64,000 nt of DNA, taken from contig JASMHE010000007.1 in the NCBI GenBank assembly GCA_030750865.1, positions 178,689 through 242,688 of the forward strand, in the 5' to 3' direction. Positions 52,259-63,700 of this stretch are shown here, piece after piece. The notes under the pieces were generated by a model, which worked only from the letters and a program-made list of their open reading frames with translations, made no database searches and had not been told where the DNA came from. How positions within the stretch are numbered: position 1 is the first letter of the stretch; each line of letters opens with the position of its first letter. Made by a program: the position numbers and the translations under genes. The stretch is from Alphaproteobacteria bacterium (GTDB lineage: Bacteria > Pseudomonadota > Alphaproteobacteria > Micavibrionales > Micavibrionaceae).

Positions 52259-54247
52259 CTAGAACGGCGGCTGACACTCCGCGATCAAGGCTTCTACAGC
52301 CGCATCCAGATCCTCGAATTGCTGTCCTTGCGAGCCAAGACGACGGATTGCAACCTTGCGGCCGGTCTCTTCTTTCTCGCCAACGACGAACATCACGGGC
52401 ACTTTGGATGTCATATGCTCGCGCACCTTGTAATTGATCTTTTCGTTCCGCTGGTCAATCTCGGCGCGCAAACCAGCCTCTTTCAGGCGCGCATGCACCT
52501 GTTCGGCATAATCATCTGTGCTGCTTGTAATCGTCGCCACAACACATTGTGTCGGCGCCAGCCATAGCGGCAATTTTCCGGCATAGCTTTCAATCATCAC
52601 ACCAATGAAACGCTCCAGCGAGCCCAGAATCGCACGGTGCAACATCACCGGACGATGTTTGTTGCCATCTTCACCGACATAGGATGCATCCAGACGCTCG
52701 GGCAAGTTGAAATCAAGCTGTAATGTGCCGCACTGCCATGTCCGGCCGATCGCATCACGAATCTGGTAATCAATCTTCGGTCCGTAAAACGCACCTTCAC
52801 CGGGGTCTTCACGGAATTCCAGCCCTGTCTTCTGCAGCGCCTTGCGCAGACCGTCTTCGGCCTTGTCCCACAATTCATCGCTACCCACGCGCATATCCGG
52901 ACGCAAGGAAAGCGCCACCGCCACATCCTCAAAACCCAGATCGCTATAAACCGCCTTCAGCAAGTCACAAAATGCAACGGCTTCTTCGGTAATCTGATCC
53001 TCGCGGCAGAAAATATGAGCATCATCCTGCGTAAACTGCCGCACACGCATCAATCCGTGTAATGCGCCATGCGCTTCATTACGGTGACAGCACCCGAACT
53101 CGGCCAAACGAATAGGCAGATCACGATAAGACTTGATCCCTTGATTAAAAACCTGCACGTGCGCCGGACAGTTCATCGGCTTTAAAGCCATCAGCTTTTC
53201 AAAGGCCTTATCACTGACGACAGGACCGTCTTCCTCTGTATTTGGCACTTCATCGGGTACCACAAACATATTTTCGCGGTATTTGCCCCAGTGTCCCGAT
53301 TTTTCCCACAGCTTGTTATCAATCAATTGCGGTGTTTTGATTTCCTGATACCCGCCATCTTTCAAGCGGCGGCGGATATAGCCTTCAAGCTGGTTGTAAA
53401 TTGTAAAGCCGTTGGGATGCCAGAATACAGACCCCTGCGCTTCTTGCTGGAAATGAAATAAATCCATTTCCGCGCCAAGTTTGCGGTGGTCGCGTTTTTC
53501 CGCTTCCTCCAGCATCGTCAGATATTCTTTCAGCTCTTTATCATTGCGCCAAGCCGTGCCGTAAATACGGGTCAACATCGCATTGTTGCTGTCCCCGCGC
53601 CAATAGGCACCGGCCACTTTCAACAATTTGAACGCTGTGCCGACATGTTTTGTTGTCGGCATATGCGGGCCGCGACAAAGATCGAGCCATTCGCCCTGAC
53701 GGTAAATGCGGATTTCTTCGTCTTCCGGCAAATCTTCGATAATCTCGGCTTTGTAATATTCGCCCTTATCCTTGAAATATTGGATTGCCTCGTCCCGTTC
53801 CCAGACTTCGCGCGTAAAGGCTTCGCCGCGTTCGACAATGCGGCGCATTTCTTTTTCAATCGCGGTCAGGTCTTCGGTTGAAAACGGCTCGTTGCGTGCA
53901 AAATCATAGAAAAACCCGTTTTCAATATTCGGGCCGATTGTAACCTGCGTACCGGGGAACAGCTTCTGGACCGCCTCGGCCATCACATGAGCGCAATCAT
54001 GGCGGATCATCTCCAGCGCTTCTTCGCCGTCACGTTTTACGATTTCCACCGTGCAGCCATCGGGCAACGGGCGTGATAAATCGCGCAAATCGCCATCTAC
54101 CTTCATGGCAATCGATACTTTGGCCAGTGATTTCGAAATCGACTCCGCCAATTCCATGCCCGTCGTGCCCTGCGTGACCGTGCGTGACGATCCGTCAGGC
54201 AAGTTGATTTCGATCATTTCGGCATTGTTTTCGGCAGCGTCAGACAT
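52259..54247 (-). CDS. thrS: Threonyl-tRNA synthetase
   Basis: ThrRS charges tRNA-Thr and edits mischarged serine. The 662-residue protein has an N-terminal TGS domain ([18 protein letters not shown]), the editing domain with [11 protein letters not shown] and the catalytic domain. The latter carries the zinc ligand in [10 protein letters not shown], motif 2 around [18 protein letters not shown], and motif 3 around [13 protein letters not shown]. An anticodon-binding domain ends it. Length is typical. Commonly thrS-infC-rpmI-rplT form a unit; here two metallopeptidase genes separate thrS from infC. Confidence 0.98.
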   Translation of the reverse strand: MSDAAENNAEMIEINLPDGSSRTVTQGTTGMELAESISKSLAKVSIAMKVDGDLRDLSRPLPDGCTVEIVKRDGEEALEMIRHDCAHVMAEAVQKLFPGTQVTIGPNIENGFFYDFARNEPFSTEDLTAIEKEMRRIVERGEAFTREVWERDEAIQYFKDKGEYYKAEIIEDLPEDEEIRIYRQGEWLDLCRGPHMPTTKHVGTAFKLLKVAGAYWRGDSNNAMLTRIYGTAWRNDKELKEYLTMLEEAEKRDHRKLGAEMDLFHFQQEAQGSVFWHPNGFTIYNQLEGYIRRRLKDGGYQEIKTPQLIDNKLWEKSGHWGKYRENMFVVPDEVPNTEEDGPVVSDKAFEKLMALKPMNCPAHVQVFNQGIKSYRDLPIRLAEFGCCHRNEAHGALHGLMRVRQFTQDDAHIFCREDQITEEAVAFCDLLKAVYSDLGFEDVAVALSLRPDMRVGSDELWDKAEDGLRKALQKTGLEFREDPGEGAFYGPKIDYQIRDAIGRTWQCGTLQLDFNLPERLDASYVGEDGNKHRPVMLHRAILGSLERFIGVMIESYAGKLPLWLAPTQCVVATITSSTDDYAEQVHARLKEAGLRAEIDQRNEKINYKVREHMTSKVPVMFVVGEKEETGRKVAIRRLGSQGQQFEDLDAAVEALIAECQPPF

Positions 54248-54480
54248 ATCTTTCTCTTTTGTAATGTTTTATTAATCATAATCGTGAATGATGTACTCGT
54301 ATCTTCATAGCAAGATCACACGTGTTTGAGAAGCACGAAATCATCTAAAACAGCACGAAATCAGCCCGATTCGTGTAAAATATCGAAAGGATATATCCAT
54401 ATGGAAGTTTGACAGATTTGACAAACGCACCGTAAAACACCACATAATTGTTATGGATAAAGGATAATAGGAAAAAAACA

Positions 54481-54879
54481 ATGGCCACAGTACAGTTACC
54501 GCAAGATATAGAAGAAAAGTTCAATACGATCATGCCCGAAACGACAGACGACACATTATGTCTGCGCATCGATAAACCGATCAGTGTCGAAGGCTATCAG
54601 GAAAATTTCTTACCGCGCATCTGGAAAATGGTCGAAGATCACGGCGAAATCCGCCTGATGACCTATTATCACGACTATCAGGGCTGGGAAGAAGAAGCCG
54701 CCATGTTCGATATGGCCGCCACACTTCAATACGGCAAATATCTCAAAAAACTCGCCCTTGTGGACGCGCCGGATAAGCTCGTCACGCAATATATGGTGAA
54801 AAAATCGCTGATTTCGGGTGAAGTTGAATTTTTTGAATCCCACCAGTTGCAAGACGCCATCGCCTGGACAAAAAGCTAA
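54481..54879 (+). CDS. SpoIIAA-like (STAS-fold) protein
   Basis: This 132-residue soluble protein resembles the SpoIIAA-like family: a central YYHDYQGWEEEAAMFD strand-helix, then LQYGKYLKKLALVDAPDK, and the C-terminal GEVEFFESHQLQDAIAWTKS, ending with the family AWAW-like motif. STAS-fold members bind nucleotides, lipids or partners; no Ser phospho-site is obvious. AGGA is 10 bases before the ATG; the longer frame (54448) is rejected. It stands convergent to the type I secretion genes. Confidence 0.75.
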   Translation: MATVQLPQDIEEKFNTIMPETTDDTLCLRIDKPISVEGYQENFLPRIWKMVEDHGEIRLMTYYHDYQGWEEEAAMFDMAATLQYGKYLKKLALVDAPDKLVTQYMVKKSLISGEVEFFESHQLQDAIAWTKS

Positions 54880-54908
54880 ACGACAAAACGAGAGTATGAA
54901 ACGGAGAT

Positions 54909-54940
54909 ACAGGTCGGGAACACAGGTCGGGAACACAGGC
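54909..54940. repeat. Short tandem repeat downstream of hlyD
   Basis: ACAGGTCGGGAAC is repeated twice in tandem and followed by a partial third copy. A separate small inverted repeat (GTAACG c CGTTAC, 54965-54977) lies just after the HlyD stop. Neither has a clear terminator T run. Confidence 0.6.
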
Positions 54941-54978
54941 CGTTAACGCCGCGATAACGATCTGGTAACGCCGTTACG

Positions 54979-56496
54979 TTACCGCTCGCCCAGTGAGTTG
55001 TTCAATGTCTTCACCAGCGGTTTCAGAATATATTGCATCACGGTTTTCTCGCCCGTCAGAATATCAACGGATGCGACCATCCCCGGAATAATATTCAGCC
55101 GTTCGCCGCCGCGTTCCAGATAGTTTTTATCGGTACGCACGCGAACACGGTAAAATGTATCGCCCTGTTCATTGGTGATCGAGTCCGCCGAAATATCCGT
55201 CACCTTGCCTTCCAGCCCGCCATAAATGGAAAAATCATATGCTGTGATTTTGACAACGGCTTTTTGCCCCGGATGCAAAAACGCAATATCGGACGGACGG
55301 ATGCGGGCTTCGACCAACAGCTGGTCATCCTGCGGGACAATCTCGATAATATCTTCACCGGGCTGCACAACACCGCCCACCGTGCCGACCTTGATATCCT
55401 TCACCGCTCCGTTCACGCGGGACCGGATTTCCGTGCGGTCCTGCCGGTCTGTCAGCGCGGTCAACGTTTCGCCAATCGTGTTCATTTCCACCAGCACCGA
55501 TGATAATTCATTCTGCGCTTTGGCTTTGGCCGCATCTTGCATTTCTGCAATGCGGGCGTCTGCTTCATCCACCGCCCCGCGCACACGCGGTAACGAGCTT
55601 TGCAAACTGTTATATTCGGATTCCTGCTGTTTCAAGGCGCGTTCCAGCTGGATTAATTCAACGCGCGGGGCTGATCCTTTTTCAACAAGCGGCGCAATCA
55701 TCGCCATTTCTTCTTTGGACAGGCGGATCACATCGGACAAATCACGCATACGGGACTGAATTTCCCGCACTTCCTGCATGCGCTGCTTGCGGCGTTCTTC
55801 CAGAACTTGCAACTGGCTGTCCAGACTGGTTCGGTTCGCGCGGAACGCTTCTTGCTCTTCGGCCACGCTTTGCGGCGCGCCATCCAGCACATCCTGCTCA
55901 AACTCCAATGTCTTGCTGCCGTTTGCTTCGGCCCGCAGGCGCGTTGCTTTGGCCTTTAAGCCCAGATATTTCTGGCGATTTGCGCCCAGATCGGAACTGG
56001 CACGCACATCCTGTAACCGGATCAAGGGCTGGCCTTTTTTCACAAGTTGCCCTTCCGTCACAAAAAATTCCTCGATAATGCCGCCTTCAAGGCTCTGCAT
56101 GATCTGGACCTCTTGTGAGGGCACCACGCGGCCATCACCGCGCGTCACTTCATCCAGCGTGGCAAAATTCGCCCAGATCACAAAGAACCCCACAAAAGCC
56201 GCAACCGTATATAAAATAATATGCTGGGACAGGCTGATTCCGTCATCCAGCGCGTAATAGCGGAACGGCTCTTTATAGGCCAGCACGGCATCGGCTTCGG
56301 CCGAACGCTGTGATTTGCCGCGCCCGTCTGATTCTGATGGTGAAGATGATGCGGACGATGAAGACGCCGCAGACCGGTCCGCAGATTGCCCATGCGGCTG
56401 ATCCGTAGACTGTGTTTTCTGCACCTGCGCCCGCTGCTGGTCCGGCGTGCCGTCTTGCGGCTGTTGCTGTTTTTTCTGGTCGTCTTCTTCTGTCAT
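54979..56496 (-). CDS. HlyD-family membrane fusion protein, type I secretion
   Basis: The 505-residue adaptor links the inner-membrane ABC transporter to TolC. A charged, low-complexity N-terminal tail of about 75 residues is followed by one transmembrane helix (about 92-110), then GRVVPSQEVQIMQSLEGG, the biotinyl-lipoyl hybrid domain. Long alpha-helical coiled coil follows (about 175-345), then a beta-barrel part (RIRPSDIAFLHPGQKAVVKI). Its start lies 6 bases after the ABC transporter stop. The system is of the RTX-adhesin (LapC-like) type. Confidence 0.94.
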   Translation of the reverse strand: MTEEDDQKKQQQPQDGTPDQQRAQVQKTQSTDQPHGQSADRSAASSSSASSSPSESDGRGKSQRSAEADAVLAYKEPFRYYALDDGISLSQHIILYTVAAFVGFFVIWANFATLDEVTRGDGRVVPSQEVQIMQSLEGGIIEEFFVTEGQLVKKGQPLIRLQDVRASSDLGANRQKYLGLKAKATRLRAEANGSKTLEFEQDVLDGAPQSVAEEQEAFRANRTSLDSQLQVLEERRKQRMQEVREIQSRMRDLSDVIRLSKEEMAMIAPLVEKGSAPRVELIQLERALKQQESEYNSLQSSLPRVRGAVDEADARIAEMQDAAKAKAQNELSSVLVEMNTIGETLTALTDRQDRTEIRSRVNGAVKDIKVGTVGGVVQPGEDIIEIVPQDDQLLVEARIRPSDIAFLHPGQKAVVKITAYDFSIYGGLEGKVTDISADSITNEQGDTFYRVRVRTDKNYLERGGERLNIIPGMVASVDILTGEKTVMQYILKPLVKTLNNSLGER

Positions 56497-56502
56497 ATCC
56501 GT

Positions 56503-58773
56503 CTAAACATCCGTATTCTCGGCCTGCGTGCCGTAACGGCGTTCTTGCAAGCCTTTGATAATTTCATCACGCGGACCAAAGGCCACAATGCGGCCCTTAT
56601 CCATCAAGATCACTTTATCGACCATTGATAACAAGGTCGCCTTATGCGTAATCAGGAAGGTTGTCTTGTTCTCACACAACGTTTCCAGACGCTTCAATAA
56701 ACGCTTTTCCGACGCAGGGTCCATTGATGCGGTCGGTTCATCCAGAATCATAATCGGCGGATCATATAGCAGCGCCCGCGCCACTGCGACGGATTGCTGC
56801 TGGCCACCTGACAAGGCTTCACCGCGCTCGCCGACTTGCGTATCCAGCCCGTGTTCGGTGTCGCCCAGAAATTCGGCCACACCTGCCTGTGCGGCGGCTT
56901 GTTGCACGGCTTTATCCGGCGCCGTTTCATAACCCATTGTGATATTTTCACGGATCGAGCCATAAAATAAATGCGGCGATTGCTGCACCACCCCGATCGA
57001 ACGGCGCAAATCACCGGGATCGATCTGGCGCACATCCGTGCCGTCAATCTGCACCGAGCCACTATCGGGCTGGTATAAATTCATCAAAAGCCGTTCCAGC
57101 GTTGTTTTACCCGATCCGACCGCGCCGATCACCGCCACTTTTTCCCCCGCGCGCAGCCCGAATGACACATCGCGCAAGGCGGGGATATTCTGTTGCGGGT
57201 AATGGAAGGTGACATTTTTGAACATGATCTCACCGCGAATATCGCCTTTGGACACAAATGTTTTGCCGGCCGGCCGCTCAACCTCTTTTTGCATCAACGC
57301 ATCCAGCTGGACCAGCGCTTCCTGTGATTGTTTCAGACGCGTCAACAGGCTCGCGACCTGTGACAACGGAGCCATTGCACGCCCCGATAAAATGACAGCG
57401 GCAATCAACCCGCCCATTGATAAATTACCGGCGGCAATCATATAGACACCGATAATCACCAGCACGACATTGACCAGCTGCTGCACAAAAATGCTGTAAT
57501 TCATCACCAGCGCCGACAAACGGCGCGACTTGACCGCCGTGCGCGATGAACGGTCGGTCAGTTCTTCCCATTTACGCTGGGCGTGTCCTTCGGCTGATTG
57601 TGTCTTGATCGTTTCCAGCCCGCTGACCGTTTCAAAAAGCAGCGCATTTTTCTGCGCATTTTCATTCATCGACTGGCGGATCACGCCTTCCATTGCTTTT
57701 TGGCCCAGATAACCGCCCGCCACCAACAACGGAATGGCGGCCAGCGGCACAAAGGCAATCGGGCCGCCAATGACAAAGATCAACAAAATAAAGAAAAAGA
57801 TAAACGGCAAATCAATCAGCGCAACCATCGTGGCTGATGTGAAAAAGTCGCGGATGCCTTCAAATTCGCGCATATGATTGGCCAGAACGCCCGCACTGGC
57901 AGGGCGCTGTGCCATTTTAATCGCCATAATTTGTTCGAATAAACGTGATGATATTTTCACATCGGCATGCCGCCCCGATATATCGAGGAAATAGGCCCGC
58001 AGATTTTTTAAAATAAAGTCAAAGATAAACACAATGAACACGCCGATCGCCAACACCCAGAGCGTTTCAAAAGCCTGGTTCGGCACAACGCGGTCATAGA
58101 CAATCATGATGAAAAGCGAACTGACCAGCGCGAACATGTTAATCATGACCGCCGCAATAGCCACATCGCGGTAAATTGTCATATTTTCCTTCAGCGCGCC
58201 CCAGAACCAGTCACGGGCCTGTTCGACCTTTGCCGGTCCGGCCCGTTCATCAAGACGTGAAACCGGCCGCACAAAAAAGGCATAGCCGCTATGGATTTTC
58301 TCCAGCTCACTCTGTGCAACAATTTTTGTCTCACCCGCCGTTTCCGGATATTCGACAACCAGCCCGATACGCCCGCCACGTCCGCGCTTCACATCCCACA
58401 GGATACACGCACGGCTGCCCTGCAACCGGACCAGAACCGGAAAATTGCGCTCCTGCGCCAATGATTCAATTGATTTTTCAACCAGCACCGCTTTCAGATC
58501 GGCGCGGTCGGCGGCGCGTACAAATAATTGCGGTGTCATTTCCCCTTTGGAAATCGGCAGGCCCGCCGTCAATGCGGCTTCGCTCGTGCGGCGGCCGAAA
58601 TGGCCCGCCACAATGCGCAAACAGGAAATCAACGGTTCATGGATTAAAACGCGCTCGGCCTGCAACGACCATGTCCGGTCGGCATCACCCTGCGATGCGG
58701 CATCCTGTGATGCCCCGTCATGTGATGCGGCCTGCATATCCGTTTGTTTATTTGATGATTGATCGTCGTTCAC
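56503..58773 (-). CDS. Type I secretion ABC transporter/permease
   Basis: The 756-residue protein has an N-terminal C39-like domain (about residues 40-170) lacking the catalytic Cys, so it is a non-cleaving substrate-binding domain as in LapB/HlyB. The membrane domain has about six helices (about 200-480). The ATPase domain has Walker A GAVGSGKTT, signature ALSGGQQQSVAVAR, Walker B IMILDEPTASMD and the H-loop LITHK. The signature has Gln-Gln-Gln-Ser where LSGGQRQ is usual. It is the energy source for exporting the adhesin. Confidence 0.95.
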   Translation of the reverse strand: MNDDQSSNKQTDMQAASHDGASQDAASQGDADRTWSLQAERVLIHEPLISCLRIVAGHFGRRTSEAALTAGLPISKGEMTPQLFVRAADRADLKAVLVEKSIESLAQERNFPVLVRLQGSRACILWDVKRGRGGRIGLVVEYPETAGETKIVAQSELEKIHSGYAFFVRPVSRLDERAGPAKVEQARDWFWGALKENMTIYRDVAIAAVMINMFALVSSLFIMIVYDRVVPNQAFETLWVLAIGVFIVFIFDFILKNLRAYFLDISGRHADVKISSRLFEQIMAIKMAQRPASAGVLANHMREFEGIRDFFTSATMVALIDLPFIFFFILLIFVIGGPIAFVPLAAIPLLVAGGYLGQKAMEGVIRQSMNENAQKNALLFETVSGLETIKTQSAEGHAQRKWEELTDRSSRTAVKSRRLSALVMNYSIFVQQLVNVVLVIIGVYMIAAGNLSMGGLIAAVILSGRAMAPLSQVASLLTRLKQSQEALVQLDALMQKEVERPAGKTFVSKGDIRGEIMFKNVTFHYPQQNIPALRDVSFGLRAGEKVAVIGAVGSGKTTLERLLMNLYQPDSGSVQIDGTDVRQIDPGDLRRSIGVVQQSPHLFYGSIRENITMGYETAPDKAVQQAAAQAGVAEFLGDTEHGLDTQVGERGEALSGGQQQSVAVARALLYDPPIMILDEPTASMDPASEKRLLKRLETLCENKTTFLITHKATLLSMVDKVILMDKGRIVAFGPRDEIIKGLQERRYGTQAENTDV

Positions 58774-58880
58774 AACTACAGGCCCGTTCTACATCTTCCG
58801 TCTTATCAGTTCGAGGAAACGGTAACGCCCGCCATTATGACTTTTCTACCCCGCAAGGCGCAGACATTACCAAAAGCGGC

Positions 58881-60632
58881 TTATAGTATATCAGCTTTTA
58901 CTTCCTGAGGATAGTTCACATTCAGTGTCGGCAGAAGTGCGCCGCGCAGTGCCAGAATACGATACACTGCAAACATCTCGAGGAATTCGGCATTCAGTTT
59001 GTTTGTCTGGGAGACAAACAGCTCGTTCTGCGCATCCAGCACATCAAGCAATGTCCGGCGGTTCAGGTCAAACTGGTCTTTATACGCATCGACAACATCC
59101 TGTGATGCCACGATCTGTGCATCAAATTGCTTGGCCCGTGTGCGGGCGGCTTTCATACGTGCCCATGTCTGGCGCACATCATTTTCAATGCCGCGGGCCG
59201 CATCGGCGCGCTGTTCTTTCACTGTCGCCTTGCGTTGAACCAGTTCTTTGACGCGGGCCGTATCAATACCGCCGCGATACAGGTTCCAGTTCATGACAAC
59301 CAGTGCAGACGCGCTTGAATCACGACCTTCCGTGCCGTTAATGTCATGTCCCTGACGGGCGTTTAACTGCAAATCAAGTTCGGGGAAATGTTCTGATTTC
59401 GCGCCACGATATTCGGCATCGGCCACTTCGATATCAGCTTCGAATATATCCAGTGTCGGGCTTTTCGCCAGCGCTGTTTCAACTTCTTCGTCCACATTCA
59501 TCAGCAATGAATCATATGGCACAAGCGGCATACCCAGCGCAGGGGGCTTATGACCAACCTCGCGGATAAAGTTCGCTTCGGCAAATTTCAGATCCTGCAA
59601 TGTGATCGCTTCGGACGCGCGGGCACTGGCAAGACGTGAACGGGCCTGTTCAACATCGGCCTGTGTCGTCCGGCCTGCGGTCGAGCTGTCATTAATCTGG
59701 TCCAGAATACGGACGTGTTCGGCAACGTTGCGGCGTGCAATATCCATCAACTGGCGTTGACGGTACACATCCAGATAGGCCTGCACAATATCAAGCGCGA
59801 CGAATTCCGTTACCTCGCGCACGCGGTGTGCCGCCGATTCAACGCGTGATTCCTGACGGCGGTTTTCGAAATAGCTTTCATTGCCGTCAAACAACATCTG
59901 CGTCAATGTCAGACCGCTTTCATAACGGTAAAGTGATTCCGTATCATCACCCGCACCGGCGCGTGTTGACGGATCATCTGTATATTCATATCCCGTATCG
60001 GCACGGAAATCGACGGACGGATAATACAGACCTTTGGCCTGTCTTTTTTCCGCATCGGTTGCGCGGCGGTTATTGGCCACCGCATTATATTCAGGGTTCG
60101 ACCAAACGCCTTCAGCCACGGCATCACGCAATGACAACGGCTCGCCGTTCAAATCACTGGCTTTTGTCACCATGACGCGGTTTTCGGCATCTTTGACATC
60201 CATCACGGTTGAAACCAACATGGAATCTTCGACAAAACGCTCTGCCGGAATGCGTGAATGGATATCGTCTTCCATCATATCGCGTTCCATCACGGCCGCT
60301 TCTGAGGGCAGCGGGATCATCGCTTCGTCAGCGGCCGCTGTCTGATAATCATCATTGTCCAGATGCGCCGTTGCGTCCAGTGCAACATCACCTGCAGCGC
60401 GGGATGATTGCGGCTGTGACCGGTATTGTTGTTTGGGTGCTGTTGTCGTGGATGGCTGCCGCACTTCGGAAGCTTCCTGTGCCGGATCAAGCGCCTTTGT
60501 AAACGGCGTATTGCCGAACAAATCGGCACGGTCCGCCGCGCGGGCGCCGTCAACACATGTTCCTGCAACGGTGACACACACACCGCCAACCAAAAATGTA
60601 GAAAATATCTTTTTTAAATCAACGCGTTTCAT
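58881..60632 (-). CDS. TolC-family outer-membrane channel
   Basis: The 583-residue protein has a signal peptide (about residues 1-32), an extra acidic region of about 130 residues that is not typical of E. coli TolC, then two TolC repeats of long helices and strands. Markers include SLRDAVAEGVWSNPEYNAVANNR, YPSVDFRADTGYEYTDDP and the NRRTLLDVLDAQNELFVSQTN segment. It lies between the adhesin and the ABC gene (107-base gap), so the whole export route is encoded together. Confidence 0.93.
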   Translation of the reverse strand: MKRVDLKKIFSTFLVGGVCVTVAGTCVDGARAADRADLFGNTPFTKALDPAQEASEVRQPSTTTAPKQQYRSQPQSSRAAGDVALDATAHLDNDDYQTAAADEAMIPLPSEAAVMERDMMEDDIHSRIPAERFVEDSMLVSTVMDVKDAENRVMVTKASDLNGEPLSLRDAVAEGVWSNPEYNAVANNRRATDAEKRQAKGLYYPSVDFRADTGYEYTDDPSTRAGAGDDTESLYRYESGLTLTQMLFDGNESYFENRRQESRVESAAHRVREVTEFVALDIVQAYLDVYRQRQLMDIARRNVAEHVRILDQINDSSTAGRTTQADVEQARSRLASARASEAITLQDLKFAEANFIREVGHKPPALGMPLVPYDSLLMNVDEEVETALAKSPTLDIFEADIEVADAEYRGAKSEHFPELDLQLNARQGHDINGTEGRDSSASALVVMNWNLYRGGIDTARVKELVQRKATVKEQRADAARGIENDVRQTWARMKAARTRAKQFDAQIVASQDVVDAYKDQFDLNRRTLLDVLDAQNELFVSQTNKLNAEFLEMFAVYRILALRGALLPTLNVNYPQEVKADIL

Positions 60633-60741
60633 CTTTTATCTCTTATGAATAATATAGGGTGCGACCTTACAGATTTTTTCGTGAAATAACCAGCCGTAAT
60701 TTGATACTCGCTTATTGTCCGCTTCCGATCAACCTTTAATA

Positions 60742-63700
60742 TCAAACGACAATAATATCGCCAACATTATTGTTCACAGAGCCTTCAAGCGTCATGATGT
60801 CTGTTGCTTGCGAAGCATTTCCGCCGCCATTGACATCAACAGACACAACCGTGTTGCCGCCACTGTTCCGGACAAAGACGAAATCATTGATTGAATCCTG
60901 CACAGGGTTATATCCCGTCAGCAAGTCAGACAGATCAACGCGGTCACCTTCACCCTGATCGAAATCGGTCACTGTGTCGTGGCCGTTTCCGACAGCTTCA
61001 TAGACAAACCGGTCAGCGCCGCTACCGCCGCTCAGCGTATCATTGCCTGTGCCGCCTGTGATCACGTCATCACCTTCCTGACCATAGATAATGTCATCAC
61101 CGCTGCCGCCGTTCAGAACATCATCACCGCCGCCGCGTGTTTCACCGTTAATTTGTGATTCTGCCGCCAGCGAAGCGTGGTTGTCATGGATGTAATCACC
61201 AACATCATCAATATCCCAGCCATGTGAACCGACCAGAACATCAAACACGTCAAACCCGACGCCTTCTGCTGTTGAAAGCCCTTCGGCATCGGCCAGCGCG
61301 TCCGTGTTAACGACATCACCAAAGATAATGTCATCACCGCCACCGCCTTGAATAACGTCATTACCGACATCAGCCGGAATATCCTGCGTCGGCAGCGCGC
61401 CGAACAGATCTTCAAGACTGTCAAATTTGCCCAGATCACCGGAATCTTCAACCGCAATCAAATCACCGTCACTGTCGATCTGGTTCATATTGCTTTCATT
61501 TGTATCCGTACCGATCATCACGCCGATCACTTCGTTCAGTGAGGCCAGTGTGCCGGCTTCATCCGATCCGTCGCTACCTGTGGCTTCGCCGATTGTGTTA
61601 TAGGCATAGAAGATATTGCCGCTTGAATCGTACGCCGCGTTAGAATTCCCGTCAGAAACAAACAAGCTGTATGTTTCTGAATTTGAAAGCTGGTTTCCGT
61701 TTTGCAACCAATCAATACCGGCTTCAAGCCCTGCTTCATAGTTTGTCGGACCGTATGGTGACAAAGAATCCAGGAAGTTCATTGCATTGGTCAAACCGCT
61801 GCCATTCGTGATTGTGAACGTGCCGCTTGCCCCTGCATTTGCCGCAAATGTCTCAATATTGATACGGATATCGCCCGCATTATAAGACGAAATGCTCTGC
61901 AACAGATTTTCAACCGCATCAATCGCCAGCGGCAAGTGTCCGTGTACCGAGCCACTTGTATCCAGAATAATGTTCAGGTTGTAGTTCTTTGACGGTTGTG
62001 TTGTCGTCAATCCACCCTGATCACCCATCAGAACATCGCCGCTGTTGCCGCCGCTCAGATTGCTGTTGCCGTTTGATCCGTCACGCACGCGCGCCGCATC
62101 TGTTGTAATCGTCAATGTTGCCGTATCTGAATCGCCGTCACGGTCTTCCATACGATATGTGAATGTATCGGTATATGTTGTGTTTGTATCAACATAGTCC
62201 GTATTCTGCGTATAAAGTGTGTAATTATACGTGCCGTTTTCATTCATGCTCAGTGAACCATAGCTGCCGCTGACTGTCGCGGAACCGCTTGACGGTACGC
62301 TCTGGTTATTACCGAAATACGCAATATTTGTGACTTCCGCGCCGCCATCTGCGCCCGCATCATCATTCGTCAGCACGTTTCCGTTTGTCACGCGGTCTTC
62401 CGCAATGACGCTATCTGTGTCATTCACCGCAACAGGGCCGCTGTCACGCACATCGATCGCAACAGTGAAATCGCTGGCATCGCCGTCACCGTCTTCGGCA
62501 TTCATGCCGAAATTCAGTGTCAGCACATCATTATCATTGCCTGTGTTCGGGTGATCGATCGGCTGGTTCTGCGTATAGGCAAATGTGCCGTTCGCACTGT
62601 TATAAACCAGTGTAAAGATTACTGTGCCACCAACGCGGCCAACATAATCATTACCGGATTGTGTCACGGTCACAGCCTGTCCATCCACTGTCAGCGGTGT
62701 TGTCGAACCACCAGCCGTTGCAGAAAAGCTGCCTGACGGTGATACGTTACCCGCACCATCCGCACCTGTCACACCGGACAGCGCCACAGTCGTGGACAAT
62801 GTTGCGCCGAATGAATCTTCATCCACATTACCGGACACATTGTTATAAGCCGGCGTATCGTCCTGCACCGTCACCGTCAGTGTCGCCGATGTCGCATCAC
62901 CTTCATTGTCTTTTGCTTCGTAACCGAAATTCAGCAGAATATCATCCGTACCGGCCGCTGCATGATCGAGCGGCTCAAACAATGTAAAGTTATACGCACC
63001 TGTTGTGCTGTTCAGCGTCAATGTAAAGATTGTTGTTGTACCAACCTTACCGACATATCCGTTACCGGATTGTGTAACAACAACAGGCTGACCGCCGGAC
63101 TGCAATGATCCGCCGCTCAATGAACCGCCCGCTGTAAAGCTGTTTGTCACATCATATGAACCGGCTGTATCCGCGCCGAAATCAAAATCGACACTGCCCG
63201 TATCGCTGGTTGATGATCCGCCTGTCAGCGCATCTTCATCAACCGCCGCCGTTGCCGGGGTGTTTTCAACAGGCACATCATCGGCTGTAACCGTCAATGT
63301 CAGTGTTGTTGATGTAGACGCTGTATTGTCTGATGTGTCCGGCTCGATGTCACTTGTGTTTTGCTCTTGCGCAACCGCTGTAACACCCAGATTGAACGTA
63401 CCGACCGTACCGCCAGGCACATTGATTTCCAATCCGGAAAGCTGTGTCTTGCTCAGGCTCCATGTATCCGTACCTGCATTATATGTACCTGCAGATAATG
63501 TCGCCCCTGTCGGCAGGTTTGACAGAATGATTGTGTCAAGCGCCTCGGACCCGTCAAGATCATTCAGGCTGGCTGAAATATCAAGCGCAATCGCTGTGCC
63601 TTCTTCGCCGGAGGCATTCTGTGCATCCACTGTCGGCGCATCGGCAACTGCATCGACGATCACGTCGAAGCTGCCATTTGTGTCTTCTGATGTGCCTGTG

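Noticed and set aside
3639..54350. A 16-base identical segment (ACGAAATCATCTAAAA) at 3639-3654 and 54335-54350
   Set aside because: In a 64 kb window about one such match is expected by chance, more so in AT-rich spacers; no longer repeat surrounds it.
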